Assembly: GCA_017503645.1 (NCBI GenBank)
Contig: JAFVSR010000018.1
Span: forward strand, 25,231 to 89,230
Source: Bacteroidaceae bacterium
GTDB lineage: Bacteria; Bacteroidota; Bacteroidia; Bacteroidales; Bacteroidaceae
Direction of reading: 5' to 3'
DNA length: 64,000 nucleotides
The position numbers and the translations under genes are program-made. The notes beneath the pieces are model-generated. The model did not search any database, was not told where the DNA came from, and saw only the letters and a program-made list of their open reading frames with translations. Below, piece by piece: positions 23,171 through 30,699 of this stretch (positions within the stretch are counted from its first letter, which is position 1; every line of letters begins with the position of its first letter).

Positions 23171-24232
23171 TTAAATCTTTCCTTGCCATTTTTTCTCCGC
23201 TACAGGATGAATCTTATATAAATCATTTCTATCTGATAATTGAATTTTTCTACAAAATAATTGCACACGTCTCTCATACTCTATTATTTTTTGGGAGTGG
23301 GTGGGTAATAACGGAGTTTCTAACCATAAATTTCGCCTTTTATCGTTATCATTTTTATTATTTTCCATTCGTTCTTGCCAATCATCTCCCATTGCATCTA
23401 TTATCTTTGTGTGCTCAAGTTTCATACTGTTGGACTGTATTACATATTCCTGTGGTGATAGGCCAAGTAAACGGAAACGATCCCATGCAAGTTCTCTTTC
23501 TTTTTTTTGTTTAGCAGTGAGTGTCGGAGGGAAATCGTGAAATCCATAATATTTAAAGGCATATCCCCTTTCATCATTTTTTTCTGTATGATTATTGGTT
23601 GTCTCTTCTTTAGAAGATGTCCAAAATCCAAAAAAAGAGTAATCGATTCTAAATCTTTCATCATATGGAAGCCCAATTCCAAAACCTTGTTGTTGTTTGC
23701 CCATAGCAGAAAGGTATATTTGATTTCCATTTGGGCCTATAATTTTTATTTTGAATTCATCCGGCGATAGGTATTCAGGATTTACACCTCTGTTCAATAT
23801 TTTTTCCCATTTACATTTAGTGATCAATTCTTCAAATTCTTCTTTTGTGGGTGTACGCCATTTATGTCCCCATTGTTCTGTAGCAGCATCCTTTTCATCA
23901 TATATTGGTGATGGACAATTATACCGGGTGTCGGTTTTCTTATTAGAATCTTTCCAAAAATAATATCCTGTAAGAGGCTCTGAAGACCATAGAACAGATA
24001 ACCCCAAGTCAACCCATTGGTGTCCGTTTCTATCCATTGCTTGAGTGTATATGTATTTTCCACAATTTCTACAATAGTGCGCTCCGAATTCATTAGAGGT
24101 ACGACAAAATGGGCAAAGTTGAAAATCGGTGATATTCTTGTTTTCCCAAGGTAATCCACAGATAGGACAAAAATTCCCTCGGTAATGTGTTTTACAGATA
24201 GGGCATATGTGATTTATTATCTTTGTTATCAT
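23171..24232 (-). CDS. Double zinc-ribbon protein with FISUMP-like domain
   Basis: 353 residues. The first about 60 hold two zinc ribbons (CPICKTHYRGNFCPICG and CPFCRTSNEFGAHYCRNCG). Residues about 70-225 match the Fib_succ_major/FISUMP pattern, HQWVDLGLSVLWSS, GYYFWKD, WGHKWRTPTKEEFEELI, GPNGNQIYLSA and FGFWTSS. That domain is usually found in secreted Bacteroidetes/Fibrobacter proteins, whereas here no signal peptide is present. The C-terminal 120 residues are charged and unassigned. It begins 1 nt after the stop of the PLD-nuclease-like gene and is surely in its operon; both proteins carry zinc ribbons. Function unknown. Confidence 0.8.
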   Translation of the reverse strand: MITKIINHICPICKTHYRGNFCPICGLPWENKNITDFQLCPFCRTSNEFGAHYCRNCGKYIYTQAMDRNGHQWVDLGLSVLWSSEPLTGYYFWKDSNKKTDTRYNCPSPIYDEKDAATEQWGHKWRTPTKEEFEELITKCKWEKILNRGVNPEYLSPDEFKIKIIGPNGNQIYLSAMGKQQQGFGIGLPYDERFRIDYSFFGFWTSSKEETTNNHTEKNDERGYAFKYYGFHDFPPTLTAKQKKERELAWDRFRLLGLSPQEYVIQSNSMKLEHTKIIDAMGDDWQERMENNKNDNDKRRNLWLETPLLPTHSQKIIEYERRVQLFCRKIQLSDRNDLYKIHPVAEKKWQGKI

Positions 24233-24233
24233 A

Positions 24234-24977
24234 TTACTGTTTTTTGAATATTATGTTATTACTACCACAATATATGCAATATTTAGTATTGTTTGCATCA
24301 ATAAAAGCGCCAGTTTGTTCATGATTACAGTCTTTGCATAGAACAATTCGTTTTACTATTTGAGCCGTTATTGGTGTTCCGCAAAGACGACAGAATAAAT
24401 CTCCTTTTTCAACCATATGGCCACAACTATTTTTAAACTTTTCTTGTGTTTGTACTTCTATAGCAATATGTGAGGGGTTTGGTGTTCTATTGTTTTTATT
24501 GTCAAGATTATTGCAGAGTGATGTTTTAGTTTGAATATTAAACTCAGTATATTTGTTCTTCTGTATTTCAAACCTTGTAATATATTGGGTCGCAATATTC
24601 GGGTCTAAGATTATAACGATATTTTCGCTGTTGGCAGATGCTTTGTAGGTCCAATTATAAGAACCTGTGATAACCTTTTTAAAATCGATAACACAAAATT
24701 TATCATGTAATAATTCCGTGTCCTTTGAAATCTCAAAACATTCAGAACGACCTATACGGATTTGGCTATAATCTATTCCACTTTGAGAATTTATATCATC
24801 TAACTGAATGATTATTGATATATAACAGTTATCCTTTGCTTTATCAAGTAATGCATTAAATAATTTCTTGTTTGTAAACCATGCAACTGATACAAATATT
24901 GCATAATGAGCATCCTCTATTTCTTTGAGAATGCGTTGCTCAATATTGTCAAATATTACTTCTGTGCTATTGCTCAT
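24234..24977 (-). CDS. Phospholipase D-like (putative nuclease) protein with C-terminal zinc ribbons
   Basis: Started at MSNSTEVIFDNIEQ (247 residues); an upstream ATG would add 24 residues of unlikely sequence. Residues about 1-150 are a single PLD-like domain: HYAIFVSVAWFTNKKLFNALL, then the HKD motif LLHDKFCVIDFKKVITGSYNWT with His, Lys and Asp in place. One HKD motif suggests a Nuc/bfiI-like homodimeric nuclease or phosphodiesterase. The C-terminus carries CGHMVEKGDLFCRLCG and CKDCNHEQ...YCIYCG zinc ribbons, likely for nucleic-acid or protein contacts. Co-transcribed with the zinc-ribbon/FISUMP gene. Strongly AT-rich and unlike the core genes in base use. A defence role is conceivable, unproven. 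Confidence 0.85.
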   Translation of the reverse strand: MSNSTEVIFDNIEQRILKEIEDAHYAIFVSVAWFTNKKLFNALLDKAKDNCYISIIIQLDDINSQSGIDYSQIRIGRSECFEISKDTELLHDKFCVIDFKKVITGSYNWTYKASANSENIVIILDPNIATQYITRFEIQKNKYTEFNIQTKTSLCNNLDNKNNRTPNPSHIAIEVQTQEKFKNSCGHMVEKGDLFCRLCGTPITAQIVKRIVLCKDCNHEQTGAFIDANNTKYCIYCGSNNIIFKKQ

Positions 24978-25229
24978 AATTGGCCATATTTTTCTTTTAT
25001 AAGTCTTGTGAATAATGCTCTGCCTAAAGGAATAATGCCCTAAATGCAAATTTAGTTAAATAGTTCAACCTATACAAGAAGAATCACGCATATCATTCTT
25101 ACGTTGTAGTTGTATAGTGCCTCTCTTTATAAAATGCTTATTTTTCGCAACCTCTTAATTGCATTTTTTAAAAAATTATTGAAAGTCCATTAACCAATAC
25201 TATATATATAGAATGTTTATAGGTGAGTT

Positions 25230-25966
25230 TTAGTGGAAGACTAGTTTATGAATAATTTTTAAATTGTTTTTAAGCCCTTCGATAAAGTTAGAGTCTATTG
25301 ATTCGTATATATGTATTTTTCTTATTGCCTCGGATGGGAGAATTACTTTGTAGCCTTTTATGCTTTCGTTTGTATCAATAATATTTCTCCCAGCAAGTAT
25401 AATTCTTAATTCTCTTTGTTTTTCAAAGCTCTTGTTTATGCGCGTTAAAATAGTCCATATAAATCTATCAAAACACCTTTCGTTTAAAAATAGCGACTTT
25501 ACAGATTCAAAAAGTGTACCATCTTCATTTTCTCTTGTGACAATATGGTATTCACCATCTTTTTCAAAGAACGTGGGGACAGAACAATATTCAACATTTT
25601 TAAACAATCTGGTAATGCGTATTTGCTATTTAGAAAAAAGTTTTATAATAAGTCTTTATCATATTCTACACATATAGATTTACGTCCGTTGGGGAAGTAT
25701 CTACGTTGTTTTTTAGTTGGTAAAAAATCTGTAAAGCAACATACGGCAATATGTTTTATGTATAAATATAATATAGCTTTCCCATCTTCAGTCATGCGTT
25801 TCTCAATCATTTCTCTAAGAATATCGCAATTATCAAAAAACGCTTGTATGTTAGAGTCTTGAATATCGTTAAATCCACTCGGCTTAGAAAACCATAGATA
25901 TGGGGTAGTTATCTCATTTATGGTATTATCATTAATTTGTCTTAATCTATATATGCTTGTATACAT
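25230..25966 (-). pseudogene. Broken DUF2971-family gene
   Basis: Two frames together make one DUF2971-like protein. The 5' part (25966-25643, MYTSIYRLRQINDNTINEI; YLWFSKPSGFND; AVCCFTDFLPTK; SICVEYDKDLL) stops at TAA. The same frame then continues NFFLNSKYALPDCLK. At a run of five A (about 25600-25604) the reading shifts to KNVEYCSVPTFFEKDGEYHI and onward to 25230. Restoring the family pattern needs one sense codon in place of the TAA and one extra A in the run. The 5' frame still encodes the usual DUF2971 opening (substrate and function of the family unknown). Either a decayed gene or two sequencing errors in AT-rich DNA. Confidence 0.7.
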
Positions 25967-26284
25967 GAATCTGTCACTTTATATATTATCCTTCTGCTTA
26001 CGTTTGCCATATCGTCATTTGTGTTTGTTTGCCTACTGCAAACTTATGAAAACAAGGACAATTAAACAAAATTTGATTAATTAAACTATCAAAGTATTTG
26101 GTTACAAAAAAGTTGGCCCCTGCTCAAACCGAAATATGCAAAGCGCAATCCTAAGAACAGATATTCCCACCCACCAAAAAAGCACCTCAAAAAGCACCGC
26201 CAATAAAAACGCTTACAAAAAAAAAATCGCCCTCGCAAAAAAACTTTGCCCCTGCAGGGTTGTTTATTAAGAAAATGGTTGATT
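25967..26284. other. Intergenic stretch before malic enzyme
   Basis: 318 nt without a supported gene. The right half has several poly-A runs on the plus strand. CTTTGCCCCTGCAGGG (about 26243-26258) lies close to the start codon of the following gene, but no clear TAnnTTTG box is present. Marks the right border of the AT-rich segment. Confidence 0.5.
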
Positions 26285-27640
26285 ATGAGCGAAAGATTAG
26301 AGGAGAGGGCCTTGGAATACCACGAAGGTGAGAGGCCGGGAAAGACCGAGATTACCCCGACGAAGCCGCACGACACGCCCGAGCAGTTGTCGCTTGCATA
26401 CAGTCCCGGAGTGGCTGCACCGGCAGCCGCTATAAACAAGGACCGTTGGCAGGCCTACCGTTATACCAACAAAGGGAACCTCATTGCGGTGGTGTCCAAC
26501 GGCAGTGCGTTGCTGGGCCTTGGCAACGTGGGTGCGCTCAGTTCCAAGCCGGTTATGGAGGGTAAATCTATGCTCTTTAAGATTTATGCCGATGTCGATG
26601 CGTTCGACATTGAGCTTGCCGAGGAGGACCCCGACAAGTTCATTGAGGCGGTGCAGGGTATCTCGCCCACCTTTGGCGGCATAAACCTCGAGGATATTAA
26701 GGCGCCGGAGTGCTTTTACATAGAGGAGAGGCTGCGCAACCTGCTGGATATTCCCGTGATGCACGACGACCAGCACGGGGCCGCCATAACCATTGCCGCC
26801 GCGCTATTGAACGCAGCCGAGGTGGCCGACAAGGAGCTGCAAAGCCTGAAGGTGGTGATAAGCGGGGCGGGTGCTGCGGCCATTTCCACCGCCAAGATGC
26901 TTGTGCGCTTAGGGCTTATGCGCGAACAGATTACAATGGTCGACAGCAAGGGTGTGATTACCATTGCGCGCGATATACTCCCACCCGAGAAGGCGCTCTT
27001 TGCCAGCAGCAACACCTCGCTGCACACGCTTGCCGATGCCATAAAGGCGAGCGATGTATTCATTGGTCTCTCGGTGGGTAATGTTCTCACCAAAGAGATG
27101 GTGCGCAGTATGGCCGACACTCCCATAATTTTTGCCCTTGCCAACCCCACCCCCGAGATAAGTTATACCGATGCCATAGCCGCACGCCCCGATGCCATAG
27201 TGGCTACCGGCCGCACCGACACGCCCAACCAGATAAACAACGCATTAGCTTTCCCTTATCTGTTCCGTGGGGCGCTGGACACGCTTGCCACCAACATAAA
27301 CCGCGAGATGGAGATGGCGGCGGTAAAGGCCATTGCCTCGCTTGCCCACGAGCCCGTGCCCCACGAGATTAAAAAAAGCTATGGGAGCAACCTGAGCTTT
27401 GGCCCTGCATATATTCTGCCCAAGTTAGGCGACCGGCGCCTGCTGTTTGCGGTCTCTATGGCGGTGGCAAAGGCTGCTATAGATAGCGGCATTGCCCGCC
27501 GCAGGATAGCATCGTGGAGCGAATATGAGGAGGCGCTGCGCTGCCGCATAGAGCGCGAAACTCATTACCGTCACCACGGCCGCTGCAACAACGAGCAGCT
27601 GCTGCACAAGAGATACAACAGAGGTATGAACAAGTTATAA
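26285..27640 (+). CDS. Malic enzyme, short form without phosphotransacetylase domain
   Basis: Oxidative decarboxylation of malate to pyruvate with NAD(P). I start at MSERLEERALEYHEGERPGK (451 residues); an earlier in-frame ATG adds 13 residues without support. Blocks: SLAYSPGVAAP, YRYTNKGNLIAVVSNGSALLGLGNVGALSSKPVMEGK, metal/substrate region DIPVMHDDQHGAAITIAAALLNA, the NAD(P) motif VVISGAGAAAIS and ALANPTPEI. Many Bacteroidales malic enzymes are about 760 residues with a C-terminal PTA-like domain. This one ends shortly after the NAD-binding domain with a His/Arg-rich tail (HYRHHGRCNNEQ). Followed 9 nt later by a small acidic protein gene. Confidence 0.92.
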   Translation: MSERLEERALEYHEGERPGKTEITPTKPHDTPEQLSLAYSPGVAAPAAAINKDRWQAYRYTNKGNLIAVVSNGSALLGLGNVGALSSKPVMEGKSMLFKIYADVDAFDIELAEEDPDKFIEAVQGISPTFGGINLEDIKAPECFYIEERLRNLLDIPVMHDDQHGAAITIAAALLNAAEVADKELQSLKVVISGAGAAAISTAKMLVRLGLMREQITMVDSKGVITIARDILPPEKALFASSNTSLHTLADAIKASDVFIGLSVGNVLTKEMVRSMADTPIIFALANPTPEISYTDAIAARPDAIVATGRTDTPNQINNALAFPYLFRGALDTLATNINREMEMAAVKAIASLAHEPVPHEIKKSYGSNLSFGPAYILPKLGDRRLLFAVSMAVAKAAIDSGIARRRIASWSEYEEALRCRIERETHYRHHGRCNNEQLLHKRYNRGMNKL

Positions 27641-27649
27641 GCAAGTGTT

Positions 27650-27904
27650 ATGAAGAAAGAGGATGCCATCCTCTCGCGCAGCGAGAGAAAGAGAATAGAG
27701 AAACTGCGTAACGAAATCATTGGTTACATAGAGGACAATTCCGCAAGGAAGATGTTCACCTACGATGATGACGACGAGGAGTATGACGACTACAACACCG
27801 ACGAGCCCTCGCCCATAGACGAGGAGCCTGTTTTCGATAATTACATAAGCGAGCACGAACTCTATCTTTTATACCGCAACGCTGTTTTGCAGAATTTGAA
27901 TTGA
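27650..27904 (+). CDS. Small acidic protein of unknown function
   Basis: 84 residues: a basic helical start (MKKEDAILSRSERKRIEKLRN) followed by a strongly acidic centre (YDDDDEEYDDYNTDE) and a hydrophobic-aromatic end (YISEHELYLLYRNAVLQNLN). Cytosolic, no family recognised. Nine nt after the malic enzyme stop, so probably co-transcribed. Confidence 0.6.
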   Translation: MKKEDAILSRSERKRIEKLRNEIIGYIEDNSARKMFTYDDDDEEYDDYNTDEPSPIDEEPVFDNYISEHELYLLYRNAVLQNLN

Positions 27905-27916
27905 ATAGCCCGTCGC

Positions 27917-27947
27917 TTGTAGGGGCGAACCCGTGTGGTCGCCCTCA
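27917..27947. repeat. GGGCGA/TCGCCC hairpin of the dispersed TTGTAGGGGCGA type
   Basis: TTGTAGGGGCGA ... TCGCCCTCAA around a 10-nt loop, just after the acidic-protein gene. It resembles a short palindrome scattered through Bacteroidales intergenic DNA (from memory) and may act as a terminator here. Confidence 0.5.
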
Positions 27948-28025
27948 ATTACATCAAACCGCAACAAATGAAAAAAATCCGCGAAAATTTAGCAAAATAA
28001 AATGCGGATAAAACATTTCATTTGC

Positions 28026-28033
28026 TATTTTTG
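28026..28033 (+). promoter_or_regulatory. -7 element before the DUF4494 gene
   Basis: TATTTTTG fits TAnnTTTG. The start codon is about 82 nt downstream; no strong -33 box. Confidence 0.45.
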
Positions 28034-28115
28034 CAAACGCATTGGCAACGCACGTTGCGCTGTGCAATGCACTTTACACAAGCAATAACAAAAAAACAAA
28101 CGATAAAAAACAATT

Positions 28116-28559
28116 ATGACACAAAGCTGGTTCGAAGTAAAGGTATCATACGAGCGTGCAGGCGAGAAGGGCCTCAACACAAAGGTAAACGAGGTATATT
28201 TGGTACAGGGATTCACATTCACCGAGGTGGAGAAACGCATAACACTTGAGGTGCAGCCTATGGTGACGGGCGAGTTCACCATCAACGAGATGAAACGCAC
28301 CAAATATGGCGAACTTGTTGACAGCCCCAGCGAGAGTGCCGACAAGTGGTTCAAGTGCAAGATTGTACTCGTTACCATAGACGAGGTGAGCGCCAAGGAG
28401 AAAAAGACCTCGGTTGTGATTCTTGTAAAAGCCGAAGACTGCGCAGGCGCTGTGGCAGGCCTCAACAAGCATATGGAGGATTCTGTGATGGCATACGACC
28501 TTGCATCGGTAAACGAAAGTTCAATTGTGGACATCTTCCACTATGAAGCAATACAGTAA
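28116..28559 (+). CDS. DUF4494 family protein
   Basis: 147-residue cytosolic protein, conserved in Bacteroidales, function unknown. Opens MTQSWFEVKVSYERAGEKG and contains VNEVYLVQGFTFTEVEKRI, ADKWFKCKIVLVTIDEVSAKEKK and SIVDIFHYE, the usual pattern of the family. Its last 17 nt overlap the start of the YggS gene, so the two are translationally coupled. Confidence 0.85.
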   Translation: MTQSWFEVKVSYERAGEKGLNTKVNEVYLVQGFTFTEVEKRITLEVQPMVTGEFTINEMKRTKYGELVDSPSESADKWFKCKIVLVTIDEVSAKEKKTSVVILVKAEDCAGAVAGLNKHMEDSVMAYDLASVNESSIVDIFHYEAIQ

Positions 28560-29220
28560 CATAATTGCAGAAAGAATAGAAAAGATAAGCGCAACCCTCC
28601 CACAGGGGGTTACGCTTATTGCCGTTTCCAAATATCACCCCGTGGAGGCTGTTGCAGCCGCCTACTCTGCGGGGCAGCGCCACTTTGGCGAGAGCAAGGC
28701 ACAGGACCTTGTAAAAAAGCACGAGGCCCTGCCCGAGGATATCTGCTGGCACTTTATAGGCCATTTGCAGAGCAACAAAATAAAATATATAGCCCCGTTC
28801 ATCCACCTTATTCACAGCATCGACAGCCTGCGCCTGTTGCAGGAGGTTAACAAGCAGGGTGCCAAGGTGGGGCGCAAAATTCCCTGTCTGTTGCAGATAC
28901 ACATAGCACAGGAGGAGACGAAATTCGGCTTCACGCCCCAAGAGTGCATAGATATGCTTGCCGCAGGCGAGTGGCGCGCGTTGGATAACATTGAGATTCG
29001 CGGCCTTATGTGTATGGCAAGCAACACCGACGACGAGCAGCAGATAAGGGCCGAATTTGCAACCGTCAACAAGCTGTTCCACACCATCAAGGAGCGTTTC
29101 TTTGCCGGCAACGAGCGGTTCTCTCTTCTATCGGCCGGAATGAGCGACGACTACCCAATTGCCATTGAGGAGGGGAGCAATCACGTGCGTGTGGGGTCGG
29201 CAATATTCGCTATGGAATAA
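28543..29220 (+). CDS. YggS/PLPBP family PLP homeostasis protein
   Basis: PLP-binding protein without a known catalytic reaction, involved in vitamin B6 and amino-acid homeostasis in other bacteria. I start at MKQYSNIIAERIEKIS (225 residues), inside the end of the DUF4494 gene; the longer frame adds only 6 residues. PLP lysine in LIAVSKYHPVEAV; GESKAQDLVKKHEAL; WHFIGHLQSNKIKYI; LSAGMSDDYPIAIEEGSNHVRVGSAIF at the end. All are diagnostic of the type III alanine-racemase-like fold. Confidence 0.95.
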   Translation: MKQYSNIIAERIEKISATLPQGVTLIAVSKYHPVEAVAAAYSAGQRHFGESKAQDLVKKHEALPEDICWHFIGHLQSNKIKYIAPFIHLIHSIDSLRLLQEVNKQGAKVGRKIPCLLQIHIAQEETKFGFTPQECIDMLAAGEWRALDNIEIRGLMCMASNTDDEQQIRAEFATVNKLFHTIKERFFAGNERFSLLSAGMSDDYPIAIEEGSNHVRVGSAIFAME

Positions 29221-29234
29221 ATAGCAACCGCCAA

Positions 29235-29984
29235 CTACTCCATATTCCGCTGTCGGGCACTCATAACCAACATCACATACAAGAAAGGAAGCAAATAGAT
29301 GATATCCGACACCACAGCAACGTCGGCAACATCAATGTGCAATAACGGTAAGAAACCCGCAAACTCCACACACGGCATAATGCCCGTGGCGGGCAACACG
29401 GCAAGCAGTGCCGGAGCATACAACGTGAAGGCGGCGCCAAGCGAGCGGGCAATATCTATGAGGCTGCGGTAGTTGCCATATATGAAACCAAACGAGGCCG
29501 CAACGATGAACAGCCCTATAAAGCAGATGATAACGCGCCCCTGTACCAGTGGCGAAGCATAGAGGTCGCCCGTAATACCAAGCAGCAGATTCCACGGCGG
29601 CAGGGTGCACACAAAAAGCAGCAACAGATATACCGCAGCGGCAATAATGGCAAAAAGCCACGCGTGGCGCTCATTTATTGCAAGCGTACCGCCTTTGAGG
29701 AATTTCATTGCACTCTTCACCATTCCCGAGCCCGTGAGCAGGCCCAACGAACATACAAAGAGCATTATTACGCCCCACGGAGCGGAATCTATTGTTCCCT
29801 GCGCACTGCGCACAGCCCAGCGAAGCCCCTCGGCACTCACCAAAGAGTTCATTGAGGCATCGTAGCCCAAGGCAAGCCCGGCTATGCCCACAGCCCACGA
29901 GAGCAGCCACACAAGCAACAGCAGCGCGGTGTAGCACACTGCGGGATAGTATAAAAGGCGGCGGTTGGAAAGGGTGTTATTCAT
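29235..29984 (-). CDS. Polytopic membrane protein, AbgT-like in its N-terminal half
   Basis: About 249 residues from MNNTLSNRRLLYY, whose ATG lies in GATGAATAA and so overlaps the response-regulator stop. Five to seven hydrophobic segments (LLLLVWLLSWAVGIAGL; WGVIMLFVCSLGLLTGSG; WLFAIIAAAVYLLLLFV; VIICFIGLFIVAASFGFIYG; IIYLLPFLYVMLVM). The stretch SLVSAEGLRWAVRS followed by APWGVIMLFVCSLGLLTGSG resembles the start of AbgT-type (p-aminobenzoyl-glutamate) transporters, but the protein is half their length. Last gene of the kinase/regulator operon, so it may be a target or accessory of that system. Confidence 0.7.
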   Translation of the reverse strand: MNNTLSNRRLLYYPAVCYTALLLLVWLLSWAVGIAGLALGYDASMNSLVSAEGLRWAVRSAQGTIDSAPWGVIMLFVCSLGLLTGSGMVKSAMKFLKGGTLAINERHAWLFAIIAAAVYLLLLFVCTLPPWNLLLGITGDLYASPLVQGRVIICFIGLFIVAASFGFIYGNYRSLIDIARSLGAAFTLYAPALLAVLPATGIMPCVEFAGFLPLLHIDVADVAVVSDIIYLLPFLYVMLVMSARQRNME

Positions 29985-30699
29985 CGGGTTCAAGATTTTC
30001 GGCATCTATAATATGCAGTTCAATGGCACGCACCACCAAGCGGGTTACGTTGGTGCCTCGCTGCTCCTCGGCGGGGAAGAGGCGGGATATAAGGTCGGCC
30101 TGCCGTTTTTCGAGCGACTTAACGCCAAAGGGCATAGTTTTGAGGCCTGCTATCATCTCCTTTGTGTAACCAAGCGCCAAGTGGCGCAGGAAACACTCAT
30201 CGTAGCGGTCAATCTCATACTCTATGAGCGATTTCTTGCGGGCGGCATCGCGCATAACAGTTTCGCGGAAGCGCTGCACAATCTTCTCCAAAATGGGAGA
30301 ATTGAAAACAGGTCTCTTGCCGCTCATCACCCCCATAATATCGTGACGGGTGAGCAACTCGCCCGTTTTAAGAGCTATGCCGTCGGCACCTGCATCAAGC
30401 ACATCAACCCACAGTTTTTCGTTGAGCAGCTCGCCTGTGAAAACAAGCACCTTCACCTGCGGATGGGCACTCTTTACCTTTGCACAGATGCCCACTCCCA
30501 CGGTGGTGGAACCACCCAGGCCCAAGTCGAGCAGCAACAGGTGGGGCAACTGCTTTTCGAGTAATGGGTAGAGTTCCTGTTCGTTCATTGCAACGCCTAT
30601 CACATCGGCTTCGGGAATCTCGGTGCGGAATATCTCCTCGGTTCCCTTTAACTCCAATTTGGCATCCTCAACTATTATCACACTGAATTTATCGCTCAT
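29977..30699 (-). CDS. Response regulator with receiver and HTH output
   Basis: 240 residues. The receiver domain (about 1-125) has VIIVEDAK, the phospho-acceptor Asp in LLLLDLGLGGSTT, VLVFTGEL and the Lys in GIALKTGE. The C-terminal region (about 150-235, FLRHLALGYTKEMIAGLKTM then SLEKRQADLISRLF) has the spacing of a LuxR/NarL-type helix-turn-helix, though diverged. Starts inside the end of the fused sensor kinase gene (4-nt overlap), so it is its obvious partner. Confidence 0.88.
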   Translation of the reverse strand: MSDKFSVIIVEDAKLELKGTEEIFRTEIPEADVIGVAMNEQELYPLLEKQLPHLLLLDLGLGGSTTVGVGICAKVKSAHPQVKVLVFTGELLNEKLWVDVLDAGADGIALKTGELLTRHDIMGVMSGKRPVFNSPILEKIVQRFRETVMRDAARKKSLIEYEIDRYDECFLRHLALGYTKEMIAGLKTMPFGVKSLEKRQADLISRLFPAEEQRGTNVTRLVVRAIELHIIDAENLEPDE

